This document shows, in pieces, positions 33,414 through 42,228 of a DNA stretch of 64,000 bases. The position numbers were made by a program, and so were the translations under genes. The notes under the pieces are model-generated. The model ran no database searches. It was given only the letters and a program-made list of their open reading frames with translations, and was not told the origin of the DNA. The stretch spans positions 99,959-163,958 of the forward strand of contig NZ_VTWT01000013.1 of the NCBI RefSeq assembly GCF_008727925.1, written 5' to 3'. The DNA is from Adhaeribacter soli (GTDB lineage Bacteria; Bacteroidota; Bacteroidia; Cytophagales; Hymenobacteraceae). How positions within the stretch are numbered: the first letter of the stretch is position 1; every line of letters begins with the position of its first letter.

Positions 33414-34463
33414 TTAATCCTCTTTTTCCCGGGCAAACTTCTGGGCTAAAATACTCCCGGCTACTAATTGCAGGGTGTGGTAAAGCATCACGGGCAACAG
33501 AATAATTCCGGTATTCACCGAATTCGCGAAAAGGACTTTTGCCATTACCGTGCCGTGCACCAGCGATTTCTTCGAGCCGCAAAAAATAGCAGTGATCCGG
33601 TCTTCGCGGTTAAAACCGAGCAGCCGGGAGATCAGGTTTATCAGGAAAAAAACCGCCAGAAAAAACCCTACCATGCCAAGCCCCAGCAGAAAAATATCGG
33701 TAAGGGAAAAGTCGCGGAACATGTTTTGGGAAAAGCTTTCGCTAAAAGAAGTGTACACGATGGTGAGAATGATTAACTGATCGAAGTAACGCATACGTGC
33801 CCGGTGCTTTTCGGCAAACTTTCCGAACGTTTTATGCAGCAACATGCCCAGGATTACCGGGATAATTACCTGGATAATGAGTTTAGTAAAAACCTGGCTC
33901 AGATCAAAGCTGCTTTCAGCCGTGTTCAGAAAAAGGCCCATCCAGAGCGGCGTAATGAAAACCCCCAGTGTACTGGAAATACTGGCGTTAAAAATGGCGG
34001 CCGGAATATTTCCACCGGCTATGGAAACCATTACAACCGCCGAAGAAACCGTGGAAGGCAAGGTTGCCTGAAAGAAGATCCCCAGCCACATCACTTCGGA
34101 ATCCGGCGTTTGGAAAAGGGATTTTCCAGCCAGTGCCAGCAAAGGAAAAACTACGAAAGTTGTGAGGTGAACTACCAGGTGCAGGCGCCAGTTACTCAGG
34201 CCTGCTTTTAGTTTTTCAGGTTCCTGCCGGAGGCCGTAGAAAAAGAAAATAAAGGAAACGCCGTAGTTCGCCAGCTCCGTCAGCGAAAGGGGCCCTTCCT
34301 GAATGCCCGGTTCCGGCCAGAATTTTGCCAGTACAATTACGCCCACCAGAATCAGAATGAACGGATCAAGGCCTGCCCTTCCGGCAATATTTACCGCCCG
34401 CTGAAAGGCGGAGATCTGCTTATCTACCGGATCGGGATCTATGCGGGGAAATCGGTTTTGCAT
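33414..34463 (-). CDS. SBF-like (bile acid:sodium symporter family) transporter
   Basis: 349 residues, about ten hydrophobic helices. Motifs of the SBF-like/YfeH group: FIFFFYGLRQEPEKLKAGL near TM2, GIFFQATLPSTVSSAVVMVSIAGGNIPAAIFNASISS (sodium-site region of TM4), and IFCGSKKSLVHGTVMAKVLF (TM9). These carry organic anions with sodium; the true substrate is rarely bile acids in free-living bacteria. Transcribed alone, convergent with the repeat element and divergent from nothing coding. Confidence 0.88.
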   Translation of the reverse strand: MQNRFPRIDPDPVDKQISAFQRAVNIAGRAGLDPFILILVGVIVLAKFWPEPGIQEGPLSLTELANYGVSFIFFFYGLRQEPEKLKAGLSNWRLHLVVHLTTFVVFPLLALAGKSLFQTPDSEVMWLGIFFQATLPSTVSSAVVMVSIAGGNIPAAIFNASISSTLGVFITPLWMGLFLNTAESSFDLSQVFTKLIIQVIIPVILGMLLHKTFGKFAEKHRARMRYFDQLIILTIVYTSFSESFSQNMFRDFSLTDIFLLGLGMVGFFLAVFFLINLISRLLGFNREDRITAIFCGSKKSLVHGTVMAKVLFANSVNTGIILLPVMLYHTLQLVAGSILAQKFAREKED

Positions 34464-34599
34464 GAACGGAATATTAATTCTTTAGTCTTTACTGTTCCTG
34501 ACTTTCAGAGCCGGAAACAGTATCGTTTCTAACGCAAAAAGCCCAGCCTGAACCGGACTTTCTGAAAAAATTGAAATAAACCTTTCTCTAAAATAGTTA

Positions 34600-34692
34600 T
34601 CATGTTGAGCGATTACGAAAAAACTCATTAGCATTTTGCAGAAACATTCTTGCTGGAAGCCGACGAGTTCCTTCACATGCGTTCAGGATGAC
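34600..34692. repeat. Weak inverted element in the SBF-trmB gap
   Basis: 'catgttgagc ... gttcaggatgac' recalls the ends of the 130-bp family but is diverged. The open frame spanning 34482-34676 is not convincing as a gene. Confidence 0.3.
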
Positions 34693-34741
34693 AAGAGTAT
34701 TTTGAGAAAGTTTATAGTTAACTGAACAAACTAAGCTGCCC

Positions 34742-35395
34742 TTACACTTCAAACTGCAGGTACTTGATCGGAATGCCTTCGCCTAAGAATTTCCGTTCGT
34801 AGGTCGTTTGGATTCCTAAGGTGTGGTGCTGCAGATCGGAAGCATACAGATCGTGGGTAAAGATCAGGTTCTTCTCTCCGGCCTTTTGCAACAGTTCCAG
34901 GGTATAGTCGAAAAGCTCCAGGTTGTCGGTTTTAAAATGAATGGTTCCGCCCGGTTTCACCAATTGCTTATACATGTTCATGAAGCGCGGCGAAGTCAGG
35001 CGCTTTTTTTCTTCGCCCAAACGCGGACGCGGGTCCGGAAAAGTGACCCAGAGCTCGCTTACTTCGTTCTCGGCAAAATGCTCGGTTATTTCTTCAATAA
35101 AAGTCCGGAGGAAGCCCACGTTCGTTAAACCGTTTTCTTCAGCCAGAGAACTTCCTTTCCAGAGCCTCGCTCCTTTTATATCTACGCCAATAAAATTCTT
35201 ATTCGGGAACAGGTTCGCAAGCCCCACGGTATAATCGCCTTTGCCGCATCCGATCTCCAGGATCAGTTCATGGTTGTTGCCAAAAAAATCTTCCGACCAA
35301 AGGCCTTTTAATTGCTTGAAATTTTCTTTCCTTGGTTCTACTACGTTCCGGCGTTCACCAATTACTTTAAATTTCTCGAGTTTGCTTCTTCCCAT
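34742..35395 (-). CDS. trmB: tRNA (guanine46-N7)-methyltransferase
   Basis: SAM-dependent methylation of G46 in tRNA variable loops. 217 residues: LILEIGCGKGDYTVGLA (SAM motif I), FIGVDIKGARLWKGSSLAEE, LWVTFPDPRPRLGEEKKRLTSPRF (characteristic of TrmB) and TTYERKFLGEGIPI at the C-terminus. The frame extends to 35440, but ATG 35393-35395 (MGRSKLEKF) sits just after the folC stop (1-bp gap) and is preferred. Operon with folC. Confidence 0.95.
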   Translation of the reverse strand: MGRSKLEKFKVIGERRNVVEPRKENFKQLKGLWSEDFFGNNHELILEIGCGKGDYTVGLANLFPNKNFIGVDIKGARLWKGSSLAEENGLTNVGFLRTFIEEITEHFAENEVSELWVTFPDPRPRLGEEKKRLTSPRFMNMYKQLVKPGGTIHFKTDNLELFDYTLELLQKAGEKNLIFTHDLYASDLQHHTLGIQTTYERKFLGEGIPIKYLQFEV

Positions 35396-35396
35396 T

Positions 35397-36689
35397 TTAT
35401 AAATCTTCCACTTCGGCCACCACAAACGTGCTGCCCCCAATAAATATCAATTCGTTTTCTTTAGCCGCCGCTTTCGCCGCATTTACCGCTTCCATCACCG
35501 TGCTGAAAGCATTGCCTCGCAGCCCAGCTTCCGAAGCCAGTTTCGTTAACTCCTCTACCGGCAAAGCCCGCGGAATATTCGGCTGACAAAAATAGTAGGA
35601 ATATTCCGGCGGTAATAATTTCAGAATTTTGGTAATGTCCTTATCGTTCACCGCGCCAAAAACGAAATGCACTTTCGGCGCGCCTGCCCGTTCAAGCTGG
35701 GCCAGCACCTCCTTCAAACCGGCTTCGTTATGGCCGGTATCGCAAATGATAAGCGGATTCTGGCTCAATACCTGCCAACGGCCTTTGAAACCGGTAAGTT
35801 CCCGCACATTCTCCAAGGCAAAACGCAAACTGTTTTCCGGAATATCGAACCCTTTTCGTTTCAGTTCTTCCACTACCTCCAGCACACCGGGTAAATTGTG
35901 CTCCTGATACGAACCCGCCAATCCTACTTTCAAATCCGACAAAAAGACGTGGCTGCCTTTATATACATCAAACGTCCGGTCTTCGAAACTACTGTCGGTA
36001 CAGATCACTTCCAGTTGCTGGTCGGCAAAAATGATCGGGGCATTTTCCTGAAGGGCCTTGTGCAGGAAAACCTCGGTGGTTTCGGGTTGCGTCTGGCTAA
36101 TAACTACCGGCACGTTGTGCTTGATGATGCCGGCTTTTTCGGCAGCAATGGTAGGCAGGTCGTTGCCCAGTAAACTCTGGTGGTCGAGGCTGATGTTAGT
36201 GATGAGGCTTACTTCCGGGATAATGATATTAGTGGAATCGAGGCGGCCGCCCAACCCTACTTCAATTACTGCAATATCCACTTTTTCGCGGGCGAAATAA
36301 TCGAAGGCCATGGCTACGGTCATTTCAAAAAAGGAAGGCTGCACCCGCTCGAAAAGGTCCTTGTGAGTTTCTACGAATGTAACCACCTCGTCTTTGGGGA
36401 TCTGGTGGCCGTTGATGCGGATGCGCTCCGTAAAATCTTTCAGGTGGGGCGAGGTGTAAAGTCCGGTTTTATAGGCCGAACATTGCAATATGGCAGCCAG
36501 CATATTAGAACTGCTGCCTTTGCCGTTGGTTCCCGCAATATGAATGCTTTTGAATTTGTGCTGCGGATTATCCAACGCTTCGCACAAGGCAAGAATATTA
36601 TCCAATGACTTCTTAAAAGCAGCATTGCCGATGCGGTGAAACATCGGCAATTGATCATACATATATTCCAGACATTGTTCGTAGGTCAT
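35397..36689 (-). CDS. folC: Folylpolyglutamate/dihydrofolate synthase
   Basis: Adds glutamate to dihydropteroate and to folates. 430 residues. HIAGTNGKGSSSNMLAAIL (P-loop), YTSPHLKDFTERIRING (omega loop), IEVGLGGRLDSTN, ISLDHQSLLGNDLPTIAAEKAGIIK, and C-terminal ICDTGHNEAGL. The frame extends to 36716; ATG 36687-36689 giving MTYEQCLEYMYDQLPMF matches homologues. A TAATTTTG -7 element is 25 bp upstream (36714-36721, minus). Confidence 0.96.
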   Translation of the reverse strand: MTYEQCLEYMYDQLPMFHRIGNAAFKKSLDNILALCEALDNPQHKFKSIHIAGTNGKGSSSNMLAAILQCSAYKTGLYTSPHLKDFTERIRINGHQIPKDEVVTFVETHKDLFERVQPSFFEMTVAMAFDYFAREKVDIAVIEVGLGGRLDSTNIIIPEVSLITNISLDHQSLLGNDLPTIAAEKAGIIKHNVPVVISQTQPETTEVFLHKALQENAPIIFADQQLEVICTDSSFEDRTFDVYKGSHVFLSDLKVGLAGSYQEHNLPGVLEVVEELKRKGFDIPENSLRFALENVRELTGFKGRWQVLSQNPLIICDTGHNEAGLKEVLAQLERAGAPKVHFVFGAVNDKDITKILKLLPPEYSYYFCQPNIPRALPVEELTKLASEAGLRGNAFSTVMEAVNAAKAAAKENELIFIGGSTFVVAEVEDL

Positions 36690-36713
36690 AGAGAAGCCGT
36701 TTGATAAGCAATG

Positions 36714-36721
36714 CAAAATTA
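36714..36721 (-). promoter_or_regulatory. -7 element of folC-trmB
   Basis: Minus-strand TAATTTTG, exact consensus; no good -33 TTG. Confidence 0.4.
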
Positions 36722-36826
36722 ACCTTATCCGGCCAAAACACTATGCTTTTCCGGTAAAAAAGTCTGGCGTCTGAATATTTACACAACAACATTAATTTTT
36801 TCTGCAATATAAAACCATTCATTCGA

Positions 36827-36955
36827 GTCATTCCGAGCCTGTCGAGGAAACTTACGCATACTTCTATGGCAAAGCGAGCGTAGCAAGATTTGGCTTATTT
36901 AATAATTGCGGCCCCATAAGTTCCCTCGGCTTCCCTCGGCTTCGCTCGGGATGAC
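36827..36955. repeat. About 130-bp inverted-repeat element, copy 2
   Basis: Begins 'gtcattccgagcctgtcgag', inner 'aaagcgagcgtagcaagatt', ends '...cttcgctcgggatgac'. It contains a local tandem duplication 'ttccctcggc ttccctcggc'. The rest of the 36690-37089 gap holds only the folC promoter box and the terminator below. Confidence 0.7.
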
Positions 36956-37040
36956 GGACTAATAAGTTAATGCTGACTTGGAGGAATGAAGTACAAGAAA
37001 TTCATTTTGCCTGAAAACTTTTCCGGCGTTTGAAATCAAA

Positions 37041-37070
37041 AAAGCCTGTCCGGAGACAGGCTTTCTGATT
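37041..37070 (-). terminator. Terminator of the ExbBD-TonB operon
   Basis: On the minus strand AAAGCCTGTCTCCGGACAGGC is followed by TTTTTTG, just after the TonB-like gene. Confidence 0.85.
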
Positions 37071-37089
37071 TTCTTTCGAAGCAAAAAAA

Positions 37090-37965
37090 CTAGCGGGCCG
37101 TAATAATAAAGGTTACTGTTCCGCTTGCCCCGGTTTCCGATTCGCCGCTGACGTTGGTCGGGCTAAGGCTGGTTTTAACTACCGCATCTTTGTAAAGTTT
37201 GGTCAGGGCCGGAGAAACGTTGCTTTCCCGCACGGCACAGTAATAAATGGTACCTTCCTTGTCAACTTTAATGTCGAAAACGATCCGGCCGCTTTCATTG
37301 GAATCATCGTTCGGGCGCGGCGGACGGTCCCAACCCCAACCCGGCATGCTCAGGCTACCGCCGTTTCCGGGGCCGCCTTTACCTGGTTTCCCATATAAGG
37401 CTTTTGCGTCTAAGGAACCTTCCGGATTACCCTGGTCGCCCACTTTGCCCGGACGGTCGCCGTTGTTGTTGCCGGTCATCTGGTTGCTGCTGCCGGCCGT
37501 GCCGTTGGCGCCGTTCTGGTTAGCAGATTTGCCCGGATAAAGCGATTTCGGTTTTTCAACCGCTTTCACTTCTTCCTTCTTCTCTTCTACTTTCTTCGGT
37601 TCTTTAACTTCTTTTACCGCATAACCACTTTCCTCTACGCCGGTAATTACCCGGTCAGGCGTTGCTTCCACGGCTTTCTGAGGCGTTTCCTGGGCAACTG
37701 GCTCCGGTACCCGCTCCGGCGTTTCAGCGGCTGGTCGGCTGTCTTCCCGGTTCGGCGAATTGTTGGCCTGCGCGGTGGTTTGCACGTCGCCGTATCCTTC
37801 CTCCCCGATCACGCCGTAATTCAGCTCAATACCGGAACCACCTTCCAGCGGCGGGTTCGGCCCTTTGAACATCATCAGGAAAAATAACGCTAACAGGCCG
37901 CCGTGAAAAACCACGGTGCCGATCAGGCCATAATTCCTGTAATCATTTTCTTTCGCTCCCAGCAT
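37090..37965 (-). CDS. TonB-like energy transducer
   Basis: 291 residues. One N-terminal membrane helix (about 13-32, LIGTVVFHGGLLALFFLMMF), then a long low-complexity periplasmic spacer rich in Pro/Glu/Lys and Gly/Asn (about 35-205), and a short C-terminal domain (from about 225, SGRIVFDIKVDKEGTIYYCAV ... ASGTVTFIITAR) like the TonB C-terminal fold. It would carry proton-motive energy from ExbB/ExbD to an outer-membrane partner. Last gene of the operon, 7 bp after exbD. It likely serves the receptor and barrel of the same operon. Confidence 0.82.
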   Translation of the reverse strand: MLGAKENDYRNYGLIGTVVFHGGLLALFFLMMFKGPNPPLEGGSGIELNYGVIGEEGYGDVQTTAQANNSPNREDSRPAAETPERVPEPVAQETPQKAVEATPDRVITGVEESGYAVKEVKEPKKVEEKKEEVKAVEKPKSLYPGKSANQNGANGTAGSSNQMTGNNNGDRPGKVGDQGNPEGSLDAKALYGKPGKGGPGNGGSLSMPGWGWDRPPRPNDDSNESGRIVFDIKVDKEGTIYYCAVRESNVSPALTKLYKDAVVKTSLSPTNVSGESETGASGTVTFIITAR

Positions 37966-37972
37966 AGTATTC

Positions 37973-38371
37973 TTATTTGGAATCCTGCGTGGCCATTACC
38001 ATTTTTACTTTCAGCTTATTGCCGATTTCAAGAATGTCCACCAGTTTCTGTACGTTCAACGATTTATCTACTCGCAATACAACGGTAGGCTGATCGATTC
38101 CGTTCAAAGATTGCGCCAAAGCCGACTCCAGGTTTTCCGGGGCCACGGGCTGCTTATCAATAAAATACTCGCCGGCAGCATTCACCGAAACCGTGATGGG
38201 CTGCTTCACCATCTGCACGTCCGATTTGGCGTTAGGCAGCATAAGCTTGATCACGTTCGGGTTTACCATGGTAGAAACGATCAGGAAGAACAGCATCAGG
38301 AAGAACATGATGTCGTTCATGGAGCCCGTTTCTACGTGCGACGAAATTTTGCGTCTGCGGCTAAAATCCAT
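37973..38371 (-). CDS. exbD: ExbD/TolR-family motor protein
   Basis: 132 residues. Basic N-terminus, one membrane helix (about 19-38) with the functional Asp in SMNDIMFFLMLFFLIVSTM, and a periplasmic ExbD domain. Together with ExbB it forms the proton-driven inner-membrane motor. A 96-bp gap with an inverted repeat separates it from exbB. Confidence 0.93.
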   Translation of the reverse strand: MDFSRRRKISSHVETGSMNDIMFFLMLFFLIVSTMVNPNVIKLMLPNAKSDVQMVKQPITVSVNAAGEYFIDKQPVAPENLESALAQSLNGIDQPTVVLRVDKSLNVQKLVDILEIGNKLKVKMVMATQDSK

Positions 38372-38393
38372 TTTTCTTTTTCAGATAAAAGAT

Positions 38394-38460
38394 GAAAGAT
38401 AAAAGTAGAAAGACAAAGAGGTAAAATATCCTTCTTCTTTTATCTTTCAACCTTCATCCT
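38394..38460. repeat. Inverted 'gataaaagatgaaag' repeat between exbB and exbD
   Basis: Left 'gatgaaagataaaag' and right 'cttttatctttcaacc' / 'ttcatc' are inverted. This could form an mRNA hairpin inside the operon. Confidence 0.5.
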
Positions 38461-38467
38461 GAAAATA

Positions 38468-39169
38468 TTAATTATCCTGCAGGAGGTCGGTGAATTCTAC
38501 GGCGTAGTTTTCCATTTTGAATACCACGCGCTCTACCATCAGGCTCAGGTAATGGTAACCGATGTGGGCGATCATACCTACAATAAGACCAGCAGCAGAA
38601 GTTACCATTTTGGTGTAAAGACCGCCGGAGATCTGGGCAATACCGAAGTCGCCGGTAGCAGAAATAGCGTAGAAAATCTTAATTACCCCGATGATCGTAC
38701 CTACGAAACCAAGCATTGGTGCGATACCGGCAATAATACCGAGCACGTTAATGTTTTTCTCCAGCTTGGTGATCTCCAATTTACCCACGTTCTCGATAGA
38801 AGTTTCGATGTCTTTCAGCGGATTGCCAATGCGGCGGATACCTTTCTCGATCATGCGGGCAATTGGCGTGTTGGTACGGGCGCAAAGCGCTTTGGCACCG
38901 TTCAGATCGCCCTGGATTACCTGGGTTTTTACGGCCTGCATGAATGGTTCCGGATCTGGTAATGCTTTTTTAATGGCAATATACCGTTCAATCATAATGT
39001 AAATGGCAATTACTGACATCAGAACGATCGGTAGCATTACCCACCCTCCCTGAACAATAAGGTCGAAAACGGAAAGGCCGGAATCGGCGCCGGTTACAGG
39101 AGCAGCATTTGGCACATTGGCTGCCGTGTCGGCAGTCATGGTTGTAATCTGTAAGAGAATCGGGTTCAT
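38468..39169 (-). CDS. exbB: ExbB/TolQ/MotA-family motor protein
   Basis: 233 residues with three membrane helices (about 31-53, 135-160, 178-200). FDLIVQGGWVMLPIVLMSVIAIYIMIERY is TM1; GIAPMLGFVGTIIGVIKIF and YTKMVTSAAGLIVGMIAHIGY are the conserved TM2/TM3 core. Proton channel partner of ExbD. It starts 1 bp after the SPOR gene stop, so the two are tightly coupled. Confidence 0.94.
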   Translation of the reverse strand: MNPILLQITTMTADTAANVPNAAPVTGADSGLSVFDLIVQGGWVMLPIVLMSVIAIYIMIERYIAIKKALPDPEPFMQAVKTQVIQGDLNGAKALCARTNTPIARMIEKGIRRIGNPLKDIETSIENVGKLEITKLEKNINVLGIIAGIAPMLGFVGTIIGVIKIFYAISATGDFGIAQISGGLYTKMVTSAAGLIVGMIAHIGYHYLSLMVERVVFKMENYAVEFTDLLQDN

Positions 39170-39170
39170 A

Positions 39171-40520
39171 TTAATAATTAAGTATCCAGAGGGAGTTACC
39201 GAATTTTTTGCGCAATTCCGGAAGATTGGCCGTGGCCAGTTCCATGGTTTCGAATTCGGCTACCGAAACGCGGTGCAGTTTGCTGCCCTTCGTAGGTAAA
39301 ATGATATCGGAAGCTGCGCCTTTGGCGGTTAATTCATCTTTGCTGCGTTCGGCATTTGCCAAGCTTAAATAACCACCGGAAATGATAAAATAACGCCCGG
39401 TAGCGGCATTAATTGTATGCGAAGCCGGCGATTCAGCATTATTTTTTTCCGGCGCTTTCACGCCAGTTTTAACCGTTTCTTTTCCAGCAGTTTTGGCTAA
39501 AGCCCCCGGAGCAGCTTTTACAGCTTCGGGTTTAACCGAATTGGCAACCAATTTTGCTTCCGCTTTTTTCGTAGCAGTTGCGGCAGCTGTTTCGATTCTT
39601 TCCTTCGGCGCTTCCGGTTTCTCAGCAGCGCTTTTTGGAGCAGCTTCGGTAGCGTTTACCGGCGTTTCGGTTTTGGCATCGAACGCAATCTCATGGGAAG
39701 AAACTTTAGCCAAAGCAACTTCTTCGTTTACCGCTGCTGCCTCTTCCGGAAAAGCTTCTGAAAAATCGGCTTCTACGGCGGCTATTGAATTTTCTTCCGG
39801 CGTAACCGGCAGTTCTTCTATGGCAAGCCCCACCTCTTTTTGATCGGTTTCAGCTACCTTTTCTTTAATCGTGAGCGTTCTTTCGGAGCCGCTGCTGAAT
39901 AAGGTAACCGGGTTCAGAGAGCTTAAATTATGCTCCGGCTGCAAAGAAACCACGTATACCATGGCAACGGTTAAGCTGCCCAGCAACACGGTTCCGGCAA
40001 CGGTAGCATATTTGCGGGAAAACCGCGATAAACGGCCGCCCGTTGGCGCTTTTTGCGAAGCCGCGGCTTTCTGCCGGATGGTACGCAAGGTTGTAGCTTC
40101 GGAAGGTATGATCGGCCGGGCTTCCAGTTCCGGCAACCCGAAACTATCGGCCAGGAAGTTCTCCCCTTCCAGGTATTCGAACTCGATCTTGTGCTCGGCA
40201 TTTAACCGGAAAATTCCGATACCCTGCAATTCGAAACGTTTGTTCTTAACCAGGTTGGTTTGCATGTTGCCTACGAACTGGTTCACCATTTGCTGGGCTT
40301 GTTCGGAAGGCACTTTCAGGTGTTGCGCCAGATGGCTTATCAGCAAACCGTCGTTATGCTTCAGTTTTTCGTTGAAAGCAATTTTCTTCGACGGTGGCGT
40401 AAAAGTATGTTTTACCGGATGAATTTTCGATGAAGCATACTGCGCGATCAATCCGCCGAAGTCCGGAATGATGACGCAATCGTGGTCGTGTAATAAGTCC
40501 TGAATCTGTTTTAAAACCAT
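39171..40520 (-). CDS. HU-CCDC81 plus SPOR-domain membrane protein
   Basis: 449 residues. N-terminal HU/IHF-like CCDC81-type region (about 1-135: IPDFGGLIAQYASSKIHPVKHTF, KNKRFELQGIGIFRL), a basic stretch, one membrane helix (about 180-202, ATVAGTVLLGSLTVAMVYVV), a long Ala/Glu/Lys-rich linker (about 205-365) and a C-terminal SPOR domain (about 370-449, RYFIISGGYLSLANAERSKDEL ... LWILNY). Topology puts the HU part in the cytoplasm and the peptidoglycan-binding SPOR part in the periplasm. Such proteins have been proposed to join DNA to the cell wall. Here it sits in an ExbBD-TonB operon. Confidence 0.85.
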   Translation of the reverse strand: MVLKQIQDLLHDHDCVIIPDFGGLIAQYASSKIHPVKHTFTPPSKKIAFNEKLKHNDGLLISHLAQHLKVPSEQAQQMVNQFVGNMQTNLVKNKRFELQGIGIFRLNAEHKIEFEYLEGENFLADSFGLPELEARPIIPSEATTLRTIRQKAAASQKAPTGGRLSRFSRKYATVAGTVLLGSLTVAMVYVVSLQPEHNLSSLNPVTLFSSGSERTLTIKEKVAETDQKEVGLAIEELPVTPEENSIAAVEADFSEAFPEEAAAVNEEVALAKVSSHEIAFDAKTETPVNATEAAPKSAAEKPEAPKERIETAAATATKKAEAKLVANSVKPEAVKAAPGALAKTAGKETVKTGVKAPEKNNAESPASHTINAATGRYFIISGGYLSLANAERSKDELTAKGAASDIILPTKGSKLHRVSVAEFETMELATANLPELRKKFGNSLWILNY

Positions 40521-40527
40521 AAACCTC

Positions 40528-42228
40528 TTAGAAAGTGTAACTTAAACCTACAATAGCATTAAAGCCCTTGGTCGGGTAGTTCACAAAACGTTCGTATTTC
40601 TTGCCGAGAATGTTGTTCAGCATTACAAAAGTTGAAAATTTTTCTGAGATTCGGTAATCTACTTTCAAATTCAGGTCCACAATATTGTCCGATTCCACAA
40701 TTACCTGCTCGCCCAACCCCCGGTAAATTTTGCCGAAACTGCTACCAATATAGTAAAGTTCCGCGTTAAAAAGAATCTTGTCGTAGATATTGTAGCTTCC
40801 GAAAACGGTAGTGCGGTTAGCCGGCAGGTAGAACGGGTGCTCCAGCTTGCCAGTGCTCCAGTTGTAGTAATCGGTTTTCACACCCAGGCGGAATTTCTCG
40901 GCTTTGTTGTAAACCACTTCGCCGTAAAAATTAAGGGCATTGGTGTTTTCCGGATCGTATTCCAGAATAAAGCGGGCCGAATCCAAAGGATTGTGGTTGA
41001 AGAAATACAGGTTTTTGTAGTTCTGGTAAGCCACTCGCGCTGTTATCTGCACGTTCGGAATTAAGCTTCCGGTTACGCCGCCGTAAAGCTCCAGCTGCTT
41101 ATCGGTATCGGAGATCAGCAGACGGTTCGAGGCCAGTTCCGGCATCAAACTTGGCGTTTCCTTCAGCCATGGGTTCTCCCGGGTCAGGTCGTAAAGCGTT
41201 ACGCGCTGCAGATCGCCGGTGGCGCCGGCAAACAGCACCAGTTTGTTTTCAATGGCTTCGTAGCCTAAGCGCAGGTTCGGGTAGAAATTCAGCTTATCGC
41301 CGTTGTTGATCGTATCGCCGGTGTAGCCTAGGATCGCGCCTACTGATACATCCAGCTTATCGAGGTCTACCTGGTACGAAGGCGCAATCTTGAAATACGG
41401 CCGGCTGATATCGTCGCCATCTTTGTAAGAAATAAAAGACAGGTCCGAAAGCACTTCCACCCGCGATTTATTGGAGAGGAAGTACTGCAGGTCAAGGCCG
41501 CCGTAACCGTTCACTTCGGAAGCATCGAAGGCATCGGAAAAATATTTCACGCCGGCTTTCACGCCGTACTGCATTTTCGAATTCGCCTGGGTTTTGTTGT
41601 TGATATAAGCTTCCCCGTTCACCCGGTTAAAGTTCTGGTCGATTTTGCGGATTATATCAGGGGAAGGCAAATCCGGGTTGTAACCATAGAATTTGTAACC
41701 ATCGCGTTCGTAGCCCACGCGGCCGCCAACCGTGATGTTCCCCATATAGCTTTCGCCGTGCGCGCCGATTTCAGAATTGCTTACGTCCGAATTATCTACC
41801 GGGCCGTTGGAAGAAACGTGGCTTACGTAACCGCCAAAGGAGGCCCGGTCGCTGCGTTTGTTGTGGAAATAACCTTTCAGGTACGGCGTGCTGTAATTCC
41901 CGAAACCGGCTTTTATGTAGTTGCCATATAGTTTTTTCAGGTCTTCCTGCTTAATGGTTAACACGCGGGCTGAAAGCGGCACATCCTGGTCCGGCAGTTT
42001 ATAATCGTTGAAGCGGTAGGTAACCGTGTTGGTTTTCTTCTCCGGCGGTTCGATGCGGAATTTTTCGTAGTTCCGGCTGGCTTCCGGCAGTTCCAGCACT
42101 TTGCTTTTCTCGATCTTGATTTCGGTATTATCCAGTTTGCCGCCGGTTTGCGCAAACGCCTGGAAACCGGCAACCGGACCAAAAGCAAACAATAAAGCCA
42201 GTCCGGATAATTTTATGGTGTTTTTCAT
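40528..42228 (-). CDS. Outer-membrane beta-barrel protein
   Basis: 566 residues. Signal peptide (first about 27, ending FQAFAQ), a short Pro/Glu-rich N-terminus with no plug signature, then many amphipathic beta strands (DFNLKVDYRISEKFSTFVMLNN-like) ending in aromatic GLSYTF, as in OM barrels. It resembles a TonB-dependent receptor barrel but lacks the carboxypeptidase-like and plug domains. ATG overlaps the TPR gene stop by 4 bp. Function unknown; co-expression suggests it is the channel or anchor of the operon's complex. Confidence 0.8.
   Translation of the reverse strand: MKNTIKLSGLALLFAFGPVAGFQAFAQTGGKLDNTEIKIEKSKVLELPEASRNYEKFRIEPPEKKTNTVTYRFNDYKLPDQDVPLSARVLTIKQEDLKKLYGNYIKAGFGNYSTPYLKGYFHNKRSDRASFGGYVSHVSSNGPVDNSDVSNSEIGAHGESYMGNITVGGRVGYERDGYKFYGYNPDLPSPDIIRKIDQNFNRVNGEAYINNKTQANSKMQYGVKAGVKYFSDAFDASEVNGYGGLDLQYFLSNKSRVEVLSDLSFISYKDGDDISRPYFKIAPSYQVDLDKLDVSVGAILGYTGDTINNGDKLNFYPNLRLGYEAIENKLVLFAGATGDLQRVTLYDLTRENPWLKETPSLMPELASNRLLISDTDKQLELYGGVTGSLIPNVQITARVAYQNYKNLYFFNHNPLDSARFILEYDPENTNALNFYGEVVYNKAEKFRLGVKTDYYNWSTGKLEHPFYLPANRTTVFGSYNIYDKILFNAELYYIGSSFGKIYRGLGEQVIVESDNIVDLNLKVDYRISEKFSTFVMLNNILGKKYERFVNYPTKGFNAIVGLSYTF

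Noticed and set aside
34482..34676. 64-residue minus-strand ORF in the SBF-trmB gap
   Set aside because: Overlaps a decayed repeat, no recognisable motif, no ribosome-binding context.
37247..37868. Pro/Arg-rich plus-strand ORFs over the TonB-like gene
   Set aside because: Antisense shadows of the repetitive Pro/Gly-rich spacer of the TonB-like protein.
39493..40422. Long plus-strand ORFs opposite the SPOR gene
   Set aside because: Shadows caused by the Ala/Glu/Lys-biased linker; the minus-strand protein has clear domains.
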